Positions 43,714 to 52,003 of a stretch of DNA of 64,000 nucleotides are shown piece by piece. Below the pieces are notes generated by a model. It was not told the origin of the DNA. It saw only the letters and a program-made list of their open reading frames with translations, and did not search any database. Position 1 is the first letter of the stretch. Each line of letters opens with the position of its first letter. Made by a program: the position numbers and the translations under genes. This DNA comes from Pelagibacterium lentulum (GTDB taxonomy: Bacteria > Pseudomonadota > Alphaproteobacteria > Rhizobiales > Devosiaceae), in the NCBI RefSeq assembly GCF_003992625.1, contig NZ_RZMW01000029.1, positions 170,060 to 234,059 of the forward strand, given 5' to 3'.

Positions 43714-44685
43714 ATGCGTGACCCTTACACAATACTTGGGGTGCCGCGGACCGCGAGCGAAAAGGATATAAAGTCCGCCTATCGCAAGCTGGCCAAGGCT
43801 CTTCACCCCGATCAGAACCCGAATGACAAGACTGCCCATGCCAAATTTGCCGAGGCAACGGCGGCCTATGATCTGTTGTCCGACAAGGCGAAGCGCGGCC
43901 AATATGATCGCGGCGAGATCGATGCTGAAGGCAATCCGAAATTTGCAGGCTTTGGTGGCTTTGACGGCGCGGGCATGCGCGGCGGGCGAACGGCTGGCGC
44001 AGGCGGCTTCAATGCCGAAGATATTTTGAAAGAATTCATGAGCGGCTTTGCCGCCGGTGGCGGACGCCGGGCTTCGGGCAACCCGTTTGAAGGCACAAGT
44101 GCCGGCGGTGGCGCAGGCTGGGACCCATTCAGTGCCTCTGGCGCAGGCGCGCAAGGCAGCCGTACGCCGAGGGGCAAGGGTGCTGACATCAACATCAATC
44201 TCACCGTCACGCTCGAAGACGCAAATGCTGGCAAATCGATCCCGGTTGCCTTGCCGACGGGCAAGACGGTTTCGGTGAAACTGCCCATCCCTCTGGAAGA
44301 AGGCCAGCAGATCCGTTTGCGCGGTCAGGGTCAGCCGTCACCGATCGGCGGACCGGCTGGCGATGCGCTTGTCACGGTCAAGTTCGCCCGCCACAAGCAT
44401 TTCCGCCGGGATGGAAACGATTTGCGTGTCGACGTGCCGATTACACTCTATGAGGCCGTGTTGGGCGCCAAAGTCCGCGTGCCGACGCTGACCGGGAATG
44501 TGGAACTCAACCTGCCCGCCGGTCCCGACACCAGCAAGGCCCTCCGGCTCAAAGGCAAGGGCCTCTTTGGCAAAGGCGATCTTTACGTCAATCTGCGCGT
44601 TGTGCTGCCGGATGGCGGCGATCCGGATCTTGAAAGCCTGATGCGGTTCTGGCGGGACCAAAAACCCTACAAGGTTCGGGACTGA
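43714..44685 (+). CDS. DnaJ-class co-chaperone (CbpA-like)
   Basis: The 323-residue protein starts with a J domain (residues 1-68) with the HPD motif in KALHPDQNP, which stimulates the DnaK ATPase. A Gly/Phe-rich linker (about 70-150) follows, then the beta-sandwich client-binding domains (GADININLTVTLEDAN onward). The zinc-finger domain of true DnaJ is absent, so it is of the CbpA/DnaJ type II class. The ATG at 43714 is chosen because the J domain begins there; the frame is open to 43660. It is divergent from pdxH. Confidence 0.9.
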   Translation: MRDPYTILGVPRTASEKDIKSAYRKLAKALHPDQNPNDKTAHAKFAEATAAYDLLSDKAKRGQYDRGEIDAEGNPKFAGFGGFDGAGMRGGRTAGAGGFNAEDILKEFMSGFAAGGGRRASGNPFEGTSAGGGAGWDPFSASGAGAQGSRTPRGKGADININLTVTLEDANAGKSIPVALPTGKTVSVKLPIPLEEGQQIRLRGQGQPSPIGGPAGDALVTVKFARHKHFRRDGNDLRVDVPITLYEAVLGAKVRVPTLTGNVELNLPAGPDTSKALRLKGKGLFGKGDLYVNLRVVLPDGGDPDLESLMRFWRDQKPYKVRD

Positions 44686-44864
44686 GCGGCGGTCTGGTAT
44701 CGGCTCTGGTGCGCCAATGGCGGGGATAAGCCCGCTTGCCAGAATCGAGTTTTGACGCCGTTGGCACCGATGGCAGGTTTCGACCTTATTGTGGTCGCCA
44801 ATTCCGGCATGAAGTCGCTCTAAAGGCGGAACTCCCGATAGACTGGATGCAGAGAGCTATCGGC

Positions 44865-45707
44865 TTAGGTGTTTGTCCCACTCTCGTCGCCAAAATAAAC
44901 CACCATCCACAGGTGCCGATGTTCGTCGACCGTCAGGACTTCGTGATGGAAACGAAACTGGTCCCCCCTCTGGTCGATAATCGTGCCGATTCCCCGGCTG
45001 TAACCGGCCATGTCCGGGTGCTCGATCCAGCGGCGAAAGTCAGGCGATAGCTTCTTAAGGTCATCAATCAGCGCGCCCATCGCCGGATCCTCGGGCGTAC
45101 CAGCGAGGTCGCAGCGGAACTGAGCAACGAGCCTTCGGGCATCTTTTTGCCAGTCCGGAAGTCGGCGGCGCATGTCGGGATCGGCGAACATCATCCACAT
45201 GAGGTTTCGATAGGCGTGCTCCCGCCCCATGAGATCGAACAGTCCATCGGCGGTCGCGTTCCACGCGATGACATCCCATCGCAGATTGAGCACATAGGCT
45301 GGGCGTGTGAGATCGTTGAGCAATTGCTGGATGTGAGCGCTAACGGACGCAGACTGATAGGCTTCGGGAGGTGGCGGTCGCCTATGCGCCAGGAGGAACA
45401 GGTGGCAACACTCGGCATCATCCAGCCGGAGAGCCTTGGAAACGTTGATCAAGAAGGCTTCGGAAACCTGAATGTCGCGCCCTTGTTCGAACCAGGTGTA
45501 CCAGGTGAGACCGACGCCCGCGAGCAAGGCCACTTCCTCACGTCGCAAACCGGGCGTGCGTCGGCCACGCGTTGTCGGGAGACCGACGTCGGCGGGCGTG
45601 AGCTTTGCCCTATGGTGAAGCAGAAAATCTGACAGATCGCTTCGTGTGCGGGCAAGAGTTCGTTCGGGCAAGTCTATTGCTCCTAGTAACAGGATAATTT
45701 CTAACAT
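44865..45707 (-). CDS. XRE-family regulator with MmyB-like ligand-binding domain
   Basis: The 280-residue protein has an N-terminal helix-turn-helix (PGLRREEVALLAGVGLTWYTWFEQGR, near residue 55-80) and a C-terminal PAS-like MmyB domain (LNLRWDVIAWNATADGLFD near 145). Proteins of this type regulate adjacent genes, often in response to small hydrophobic ligands. The true start may be a few codons downstream, for example TTG at 45671, because the first 12 residues are unusually hydrophobic for the family. It is divergent from the MFS gene, which it probably controls. The 179-base gap before it (44686-44864) shows nothing. Confidence 0.85.
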   Translation of the reverse strand: MLEIILLLGAIDLPERTLARTRSDLSDFLLHHRAKLTPADVGLPTTRGRRTPGLRREEVALLAGVGLTWYTWFEQGRDIQVSEAFLINVSKALRLDDAECCHLFLLAHRRPPPPEAYQSASVSAHIQQLLNDLTRPAYVLNLRWDVIAWNATADGLFDLMGREHAYRNLMWMMFADPDMRRRLPDWQKDARRLVAQFRCDLAGTPEDPAMGALIDDLKKLSPDFRRWIEHPDMAGYSRGIGTIIDQRGDQFRFHHEVLTVDEHRHLWMVVYFGDESGTNT

Positions 45708-45757
45708 TGTAATAGTTTTATTCTGCCTGGAAAGTCATCCCTTCGCAAGGAGGTACA

Positions 45758-47338
45758 ATGACCGCTCATCACGACACCGTCCGTCCATCAAAGCAGCTCG
45801 GCTCAGCACCGGCACGCATCATTCGTTCACGCGCGGGAGCACGTGAATGGCTGGGGCTTGCCCTGCTCGCCCTGCCGACGGTCCTGCTTGGTCTCGACTT
45901 GACCTTGCTGCATCTTGCCCTGCCGGCGCTGGCGACCGATTTGAGGCCAACAAGTACGGAGGCCCTGTGGATCATGGATGCCTATGGCTTCATGATCGCA
46001 GGCTTTCTGATCACAATGGGCACGCTGGGCGACCGCATCGGTCGACGCAGGCTGCTGATGATCGGCGCGGCCGCATTCGGCATCACTTCGGTCATTGCAG
46101 CTTTCTCCACCAGTGCCATGATGCTGATCATCGCACGCGCGGCACTAGGCGTGGCTGGTGCAACGCTGATGCCTTCTACTCTGGCACTCATCAGCAATCT
46201 GTTTGCCGATCCTCGCCAGCGTGCATTGGCGATCGGTGTGTGGGCGACGATGTTCGCGCTCGGCATGGCCATGGGGCCGGTCGTGGGCGGTGTGTTGCTG
46301 GAGCATTTCTGGTGGGGTGCGGCCTTTCTTGTCGCGGTGCCGGTCGTTGTTCTGCTGCTTTTGCTTGCACCGGTCCTGCTGCCTGAATACCAAGCCCGGC
46401 GCAGTGGCCGGATCGATCTCACTAGCGTGATGCTTTCCCTCGCGGCCATGTTGCCGGTGATCTACGGCATCAAGGAAATCGCCAAGGATGGGTTCACCGT
46501 CGCCACCATCATCCCGCTGGGGACCGGCATTGTCTTCGGCCTACTTTTCGTGCGTCGGCAGCGGCAACTTGCTGACCCGCTCCTCGATCTTGGCCTCTTC
46601 GCCAAAAGGGCCTTTTCGGTGGCTCTGATCGTACTTCTTTTCGGACTGATCGCCGTCGGCGGCACGATGCTCTTGGTCACGCAGTATCTGCAACTGGTGG
46701 CCGGCTTCTCGCCGCTGGTCGCTGGTCTCTGGATGGGGCCACCCGCACTGGCGATGGTGGCCGCTGGCATCGGCGCGCCGCTGTTAGCACGCAATATCAG
46801 GCCAGGTCTGGTTGTGGCGGGTGCCCTTGCCTTGTCGGTCATCGGCTATCTCATGCTAATGCGGGTGGGGAACGATGTGACCGGTCTTATCATGGTCGTA
46901 GTCGGCTTCTCTCTGGCCTATCTTGGGCTCGGCACGATCGCAGCCCTCGGAACGGACCTCGTGGTTGGGTCGGCCCCTGCGGAAAAGGCAGGTTCGGCTT
47001 CGGCATTGTCCGAGACCGTGCAGGATCTAGGCGTCTCGCTGGGCATCGCCTTGCTTGGTAGCTTTGCAACTGCGGTCTATCGCCAAACGGTACAGGCACG
47101 AATACCGGAGGATTTATCCCGTGAAGCGCGCGAGTCTGTCGGTGACAGCCTATGGGCAGCAGCCGCGATGGCGGAGGAATTACCAGACAACCTGCTGGAA
47201 GACGCCCAATCTGCGTTCATCGCAGGTTTCAATGGCGCAGCCGCATTCAGCGCCATCGTTGTCGCAATTCTTGCTTTGCTCGCGGCCATGGCGCTGCGGA
47301 AAATTCCGCCGCTTCGCGCTCCATCCCACGGGCCGTAA
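45758..47338 (+). CDS. MFS drug-efflux transporter, DHA2 family (14-helix type)
   Basis: The 526-residue membrane protein has the DHA2 signatures: LDLTLLHLALPAL in helix 1, a GDRIGRRRLL loop after helix 2 (motif A), and ARAALGVAGATLMPSTLALI in helix 5 (motif C-like). It has about 14 membrane helices, and resembles SmvA/QacA-type exporters that pump cationic or other drugs in exchange for protons. AAGGAGG at 45748-45754 gives a strong ribosome binding site. It is divergently paired with the XRE regulator, a common efflux-control arrangement. The 124 bases after it show no gene. Confidence 0.9.
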   Translation: MTAHHDTVRPSKQLGSAPARIIRSRAGAREWLGLALLALPTVLLGLDLTLLHLALPALATDLRPTSTEALWIMDAYGFMIAGFLITMGTLGDRIGRRRLLMIGAAAFGITSVIAAFSTSAMMLIIARAALGVAGATLMPSTLALISNLFADPRQRALAIGVWATMFALGMAMGPVVGGVLLEHFWWGAAFLVAVPVVVLLLLLAPVLLPEYQARRSGRIDLTSVMLSLAAMLPVIYGIKEIAKDGFTVATIIPLGTGIVFGLLFVRRQRQLADPLLDLGLFAKRAFSVALIVLLFGLIAVGGTMLLVTQYLQLVAGFSPLVAGLWMGPPALAMVAAGIGAPLLARNIRPGLVVAGALALSVIGYLMLMRVGNDVTGLIMVVVGFSLAYLGLGTIAALGTDLVVGSAPAEKAGSASALSETVQDLGVSLGIALLGSFATAVYRQTVQARIPEDLSREARESVGDSLWAAAAMAEELPDNLLEDAQSAFIAGFNGAAAFSAIVVAILALLAAMALRKIPPLRAPSHGP

Positions 47339-47462
47339 CGGGACGATTTAGAGCGGTGCCAGTTGAATGTGGTTTTCACGGGTTAGGGTCCAAAAGCCGC
47401 CAGTTCGTATCCCACCCCATCGCGGGCTACCCAACGCGATACCGCGCGCCGGGTCGCAACCA

Positions 47463-47774
47463 CTATACCCTGAACAATCGCACCGGGCTGCCCTTCGCGC
47501 GCTTGATGATGCCTTTGGCTTCAAGGTCGAGTTGGGCGCATTTGAGCCACCATCCTGCCTTTTCCCCGCCGGGAAAAAGGTCTTGCGGCAAATGCGGCAG
47601 CAGCGCTTCCTTGGCTTGGGCCACGGTCAGCCCCGGCTCCTCCTGCGGCAAAACGGCGAGCAGGCAATCGCGCATGGCTTCGTATTTCGGACGGTTGACG
47701 CGATAGACCCGGCCCGGCGATGTAAAATTTTCGACCTCTATCTTGTCATCGGTCTTGTTATCAAACTTGGCCAT
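47463..47774 (-). CDS. Conserved hypothetical protein (DUF6958-like)
   Basis: The 103-residue soluble protein has a conserved-looking block: VNRPKYEAMRDCLLAVLP, then ALLPHLPQDLFPGGEKAGWWLKCAQLDLEAKG, and a short basic end. I recall this arrangement in the uncharacterised DUF6958 family; the assignment is from memory. It looks like a small winged-helix-like protein. It overlaps the upstream GFA-like gene by 14 bases, so the two are probably co-expressed. Confidence 0.6.
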   Translation of the reverse strand: MAKFDNKTDDKIEVENFTSPGRVYRVNRPKYEAMRDCLLAVLPQEEPGLTVAQAKEALLPHLPQDLFPGGEKAGWWLKCAQLDLEAKGIIKRAKGSPVRLFRV

Positions 47775-48297
47775 TGAGCGTGCCCTTCACATAGTTGATC
47801 TTCGGCGTCCTGAACCCCATCGCAAGCCATGCTCCCAAAAGGCGAAACATGAACTTTCCTGTATGCGTTTTAGGGCTTGGAATATCATCGTCAAAATCCG
47901 CGCCGCCGGGGCGATCGCGCGTCATTGTTCGTATTTCGAGCGGCGGACGTTCGGCTTCCGGCAGCCGTCCGGCATAGATCGATAGCCAGTGTCCATTGGT
48001 GAATTCGAGAAACATCGGGCTGTTGCAGCAGGTCGCAACGACGCGTCGTGTCTTGCTGTCCGGCTTGAGCCGCACCTCCCCCATAAGATCGGCACCCTTG
48101 GCGCACGTTACTCTGTCTTTGCGGTAAAGCACGAGCGGCGTGCCCCCATCGCTGTGCACGATCTCGGGCGCTCCCGGCAGGGTATGCAATTTCGCGCCAG
48201 CCGTCTGGCAGCTTGAGCAATAACATGCTGCGCTCATAATCGGCTGGCCGGTCAGCTCCAGACTCACTTGACCGCATTCACACGACGCTCGAACCAC
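47761..48297 (-). CDS. GFA-like zinc-binding protein
   Basis: The 178-residue protein opens with a CECGQV motif and has CYCSSCQ near residue 26, the paired cysteines of the glutathione-dependent formaldehyde-activating (GFA) fold, plus a later ATCCNSPMFLEF with additional Cys. A C-terminal segment (FRLLGAWLAMGFRTPKI) is longer than in classical GFA enzymes. Enzymatic activity is unproven for most of this family. It lies between convergent or divergent housekeeping genes with no pathway context. Confidence 0.72.
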   Translation of the reverse strand: MVRASCECGQVSLELTGQPIMSAACYCSSCQTAGAKLHTLPGAPEIVHSDGGTPLVLYRKDRVTCAKGADLMGEVRLKPDSKTRRVVATCCNSPMFLEFTNGHWLSIYAGRLPEAERPPLEIRTMTRDRPGGADFDDDIPSPKTHTGKFMFRLLGAWLAMGFRTPKINYVKGTLNGQV

Positions 48298-48389
48298 ATC
48301 GATCTTCCTTCCAGGTACAAAACTAGACTGAACGGTCCAGTTCTATATGTCAAGTCGCGACAGGGGCCGACAATTGCGTCGCAAACGCA

Positions 48390-49340
48390 TTATTGCCGCG
48401 GCGCCGCGGCGCGCTCCAGACGATCGTTTATTGCCTCCCCCAGCCCCCGCGCCGGAATAGGCGCAACAGCGATGATTTTGGCGCCGAACGCATCCAGTCT
48501 GCTTAGATAGGCGAAAAGATTGCGAGCCGCTTCGCGCAGATCGCCATCGGGCGAGAGGTTGAGCATGAGGCCGGAAACATCTTCGGGCACGGCGCCAAAC
48601 GCAAGATAGGCTTCGCCAGCTTCAGGAGCATCGGCATTAAGCCGTAGGGCTGCATCTGGAGCGTAATGGCTCTTGAGCATTCCGGGTGCGGTTATGGCTG
48701 CATTGGGCTCGGCTATCGCGACAGGCGTGCCGAGAAAAGCCTCGACTTCCTCGCGTGCCAGGGCCCCTGCCCGCAATTGAACGACCCTATCGTCATCGAC
48801 GGCAAGGATCGTCGATTCCAGCCCCGCTTCGCATGGACCGCCATCGAGCACCGGGACTGTCCCGCCAAACCCCTCGCGTACCTGTTCGGCGCTTGTGGGC
48901 GAAAGCCTGCCGGACGGATTGGCAGACGGCGCAGCAACAGGCCTTCCAACCGCTGCAATCAGCGCCCGCGCGCCCGCGTGCCCGGGGATGCGCAGTGCAA
49001 CTGTGTCTAACCCGGCAGTGACAAGATCGGACAGACCCGCTCCCTCGATTGCAGGCAGGACCAGCGTTACCGGCCCTGGCCAGAATCGTTCCGCCAGCCT
49101 TTGGGCCAGGGGCGAAAATCTTGCAAATCGCAGAGCCATCGCCATATCGGCACAATGAGAGATTAAAGGATTGAAGCGAGGGCGGCCTTTTGTCTCATAA
49201 ATGGCCAGCACGGCGTTTGAATTGGTCGCATCCGCCCCAAGGCCATAGACGGTTTCCGTCGCAAAAGCGCAGAGATTCCCGGCCCGCAGGAGGGCTGCGG
49301 CATCCTGTATGCTCAAAGGATCGGAAACAATCGCTTTCAT
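48390..49340 (-). CDS. L-threonylcarbamoyladenylate synthase (Sua5/YwlC type)
   Basis: The 316-residue protein makes threonylcarbamoyl-AMP for the t6A37 modification of tRNAs. The N-terminal YrdC domain (about 1-200) shows the expected FATETVYGLGADA near residue 28, ETKGRPRFNPLISH near 55, and SANPSGRLSPTSA near 150. The C-terminal Sua5 domain follows (APGMLKSHYAPDAALRL). The ATG at 49340 is taken; the frame is open to 49439. It is divergent from the HDAC-like gene. It is an essential function in most bacteria. Confidence 0.93.
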   Translation of the reverse strand: MKAIVSDPLSIQDAAALLRAGNLCAFATETVYGLGADATNSNAVLAIYETKGRPRFNPLISHCADMAMALRFARFSPLAQRLAERFWPGPVTLVLPAIEGAGLSDLVTAGLDTVALRIPGHAGARALIAAVGRPVAAPSANPSGRLSPTSAEQVREGFGGTVPVLDGGPCEAGLESTILAVDDDRVVQLRAGALAREEVEAFLGTPVAIAEPNAAITAPGMLKSHYAPDAALRLNADAPEAGEAYLAFGAVPEDVSGLMLNLSPDGDLREAARNLFAYLSRLDAFGAKIIAVAPIPARGLGEAINDRLERAAAPRQ

Positions 49341-49401
49341 CGACGCTGTTTGACAAGCACCAAAGCCCGCGTCAAGAAGATGATCGAATTTCGGAGCCAA
49401 T

Positions 49402-50355
49402 ATGACAACCCTTCTTGTAAGCCAGACCAACGGCGACAAGCACCAGACCCCGCAAGGACACGCCGAGCGCCCCCAACGACTTGAGGCAATCGCTAATGCC
49501 TTAGCCCAGCCGCGTTTCAGCGCCCTAAGTCGGGAAGCTGCGCCCTCGGGCGATCTCGCGCTGGCCGAACTCGTTCACTCTGCCGCCGTGCTCAACGCGA
49601 TCCGCGAAACCCGCCCCGCCGAGGGGATCGGGCAGATCGATGCGGATACTTTCGTTTCCTCCAAGAGCCTTGATGCTTCTGCTACCGCGCTTGGTGGTGG
49701 CTTGCGGGCGCTTGAGGCCGTTATCATGGGCGAAGTTCACAACGCCTTCGTTGCTGCCCGACCGCCCGGCCATCATGCGGAGAAGAACCGTTCGATGGGC
49801 TTTTGCCTCGTTAACACCATCGCAATCGTCGCTCGGCAGGCGCAGCGCCTTTATGGCGCCGAACGCGTCGCCATCATCGATTTCGACGTGCATCATGGCA
49901 ATGGCACGCAGGATATTTTCGAGGCGGACCCAAGCGTCTTTTACGCTTCATCTCACCAGATGCCGCTTTATCCCCATACCGGCTCACCGGACGAGACCGG
50001 CGTTGGCAATATCGTCAACGCCGCACTCAAGCCCGGCACCGGCGGCGACGAAATGCGCGAAGCTTATCGCCAACTCATCTTGCCGGCACTCGACAATTTC
50101 GCGCCCGATCTCATCCTGATTTCCGCCGGGTTCGACGCGGAAAAGCGCGACCCGTTGGCGCAGTTGGAATGGACGGGCAACGATTTCGCCTGGCTCACGG
50201 GAAAGTTGATGGACATTGCGGACAAGCGCTGCTCAAACCGTATCGTTTCCATGCTGGAAGGCGGTTACGACCTTGGCGGACTTGCCTCGGGTGTTGGAGC
50301 GCATATAGGCATGCTTATGAATGGGCAGGCCGATTCCGCGCCGGAGGAAACATAA
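49402..50355 (+). CDS. Histone-deacetylase-superfamily protein (acetylpolyamine amidohydrolase-like)
   Basis: The 317-residue zinc hydrolase has the family active site: ARPPGHHAEKNRSMGFCLVNTIA (the tandem His, near residue 120), IIDFDVHHGNGTQDIF with zinc ligands Asp and His near 158, and SAGFDAEKRDPLAQL with the second Asp near 238. EGGYD follows near 298. Bacterial members deacetylate small amines, polyamines or lysine side chains. In many Rhizobiales this gene directly precedes xseB, as here (12 bases), so shared transcription is expected. Confidence 0.9.
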   Translation: MTTLLVSQTNGDKHQTPQGHAERPQRLEAIANALAQPRFSALSREAAPSGDLALAELVHSAAVLNAIRETRPAEGIGQIDADTFVSSKSLDASATALGGGLRALEAVIMGEVHNAFVAARPPGHHAEKNRSMGFCLVNTIAIVARQAQRLYGAERVAIIDFDVHHGNGTQDIFEADPSVFYASSHQMPLYPHTGSPDETGVGNIVNAALKPGTGGDEMREAYRQLILPALDNFAPDLILISAGFDAEKRDPLAQLEWTGNDFAWLTGKLMDIADKRCSNRIVSMLEGGYDLGGLASGVGAHIGMLMNGQADSAPEET

Positions 50356-50367
50356 GGACGAATAGTG

Positions 50368-50601
50368 ATGACCGAGATTGCCGATCTGAGCTTTGAAGCT
50401 GCGCTCGATGAACTTGAGAAAATTGTCCAGCAGCTTGAAAGCGGCAAGGCGCCATTGCAGGAGTCGATCGCGATCTATGAGCGCGGCGAGGCTCTCAAGC
50501 GCCACTGCGAAACCCTGCTTAAGCAGGCCGAGGCCCGGATCGAAAAGATCACGCTCGCCAAGGACGGCACTGCGTCTGGAACGGAACCACTGGACCCGTA
50601 A
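50368..50601 (+). CDS. xseB: Exodeoxyribonuclease VII small subunit
   Basis: The 77-residue protein has the XseB pattern [27 protein letters not shown], then [24 protein letters not shown], two helices that bind the large subunit XseA. The complex degrades single-stranded DNA in repair and recombination. The ATG at 50368 is chosen over the adjacent GTG at 50365. Length matches the family (about 75-85). It lies in the HDAC-xseB-(...)-tlyA cluster. Confidence 0.95.
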   Translation: MTEIADLSFEAALDELEKIVQQLESGKAPLQESIAIYERGEALKRHCETLLKQAEARIEKITLAKDGTASGTEPLDP

Positions 50602-50681
50602 TCAATTTTCATCCCGTTTTCGGACCACAGGATCGGTGTCCTTCCTGCTCTGAAAACGCCTATTTTCAAGGAGCCACTTAA

Positions 50682-51269
50682 GTGTTGGCCAAAGTTCGTA
50701 TAGCTTTATGGGGCCTTGTAGCCCTCGCCGCAATTTCCGCGACGGTTATCTATTTCACGCGTCCTTTTTCGCCCAGCGGTACCATGTTCGGCGGCCCTTT
50801 CGAGATGACCGCGACGACCACGGGTGAACCCTTTACCCAGGACGATCTCGTGGGCACGCCAAGCCTGATGTTCTTTGGCTTTACCTATTGCCCGGACGTA
50901 TGCCCCATGACCCTTGCCGAAGCCACTGCATGGAAGCAGGAACTTGGCCTTGGTGCAGATGATCTCAACATCATTTTCGTGACTGTCGATCCAGAGCGCG
51001 ACACTATCGAGCACCTTGCAACCTATCTCTCCAACTTCGATGAGGACGTGTTCGGCCTTGTGGGCAATCAGGCCCAGACCGATCAGATCAAGCGATCCTA
51101 CGGGGTGTTTTCGGAAGTTGTTGAGCCCGAAGGCTCTACCGATTATCTGGTGAACCACACCTCGTCGCTCTACATGATCGACGCTCAGGGTGAATTTTTC
51201 GGCACAATTGCCTTTGGGGAGAGTTCCGATACCGCCAAAGACAAGATCCGCCGCCTCACCAGCATCTGA
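50682..51269 (+). CDS. SCO1/SenC/PrrC-family copper/thiol protein
   Basis: The 195-residue protein is anchored by one N-terminal helix (about residues 7-25, IALWGLVALAAISATVIYF), with a thioredoxin-fold periplasmic domain. The copper/redox motif is TYCPDVCPMT (CxxxC near residue 70), with a conserved His in LVNHTSSLYMID near 158. SCO proteins deliver copper to cytochrome c oxidase or handle thiol redox. The start is GTG at 50682, with AAGGAG at 50669-50674. It sits between xseB and tlyA, overlapping tlyA by 1 base, where dxs is usually found in relatives. Confidence 0.9.
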   Translation: MLAKVRIALWGLVALAAISATVIYFTRPFSPSGTMFGGPFEMTATTTGEPFTQDDLVGTPSLMFFGFTYCPDVCPMTLAEATAWKQELGLGADDLNIIFVTVDPERDTIEHLATYLSNFDEDVFGLVGNQAQTDQIKRSYGVFSEVVEPEGSTDYLVNHTSSLYMIDAQGEFFGTIAFGESSDTAKDKIRRLTSI

Positions 51270-52003
51270 TGGGCGAGAAAGTCCGGCTCGACATAGCGCT
51301 TGAGCGGGCCGGGCTTGTTCCTTCGCGGGCTCGGGCGCGCGATGCCATCCTGCGCGGCACAGTGCTGGTCAACAACGCACCTGCCGCAAAGCCGGGCCAA
51401 CTTGTCGGCTCCGACGATACCCTTGCCCTCAATGACCCGGCGTCCGGTTACGTTTCCCGCGCTGCACTCAAGCTGATTGCCGGTCTGGAAGCCGCGGGCA
51501 TCGATCCGTCCGGCAAGACATGTCTCGATCTCGGCGCCTCAACGGGCGGTTTCACGCAGGTTCTCGCCAAACGCGGTGCCGCCAAAATCTACGCGATCGA
51601 TGTCGGACACGGACAGCTTCATCCAAATATTGCCGCCCTGCCTGCCGTCATTTCGCTCGAAGGCACCAATGCCCGCGATCTCGACCGGTCGCTGATCCCC
51701 GATCCCATCGATTTGCTGGTCAGCGATGTGAGCTTTGTCTCGCTCACCAAAATTCTTCAGGCGCCGCTCTCGCTTTGCGCGCCCGATGCCCATGCCGTGT
51801 TGCTGATAAAGCCGCAGTTTGAAGTCGGGCGCGATCATATCGGCAAGGGCGGCATCGTCATCGATGGCCCGCATGTCGATGCATCTGTCGCGTCCGTTAT
51901 CGACATGCTCGGCGAGCGCGGCTGGCGGCTGATCGCCAAAATCGCCTCGCCACTCAAGGGCGGCGATGGCAATGCGGAATACATTGCTGCATTCGCGCGC
52001 TAA
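51269..52003 (+). CDS. tlyA: TlyA-family rRNA 2'-O-methyltransferase (haemolysin A-like)
   Basis: The 244-residue protein has an N-terminal S4 RNA-binding domain (about 1-60, VRLDIALERAGLVPSRARARDAILRG) and a FtsJ-like methyltransferase domain: SAM motif CLDLGASTGGFTQVL near residue 85, IDVGHGQLH near 110, and DVSFVSLTKIL near 150. TlyA methylates the 2'-O of cytidines in 16S and 23S rRNA. The start overlaps the SCO1-like stop by 1 base, and the end overlaps ribB (convergent) by 4 bases. Confidence 0.92.
   Translation: MGEKVRLDIALERAGLVPSRARARDAILRGTVLVNNAPAAKPGQLVGSDDTLALNDPASGYVSRAALKLIAGLEAAGIDPSGKTCLDLGASTGGFTQVLAKRGAAKIYAIDVGHGQLHPNIAALPAVISLEGTNARDLDRSLIPDPIDLLVSDVSFVSLTKILQAPLSLCAPDAHAVLLIKPQFEVGRDHIGKGGIVIDGPHVDASVASVIDMLGERGWRLIAKIASPLKGGDGNAEYIAAFAR

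Noticed and set aside
47348..47370. A TTAGAGCGGTGCCAG stretch resembling another rhizobial intergenic repeat
   Set aside because: Only a short stretch matches what I recall, so it is not supported as a repeat copy.
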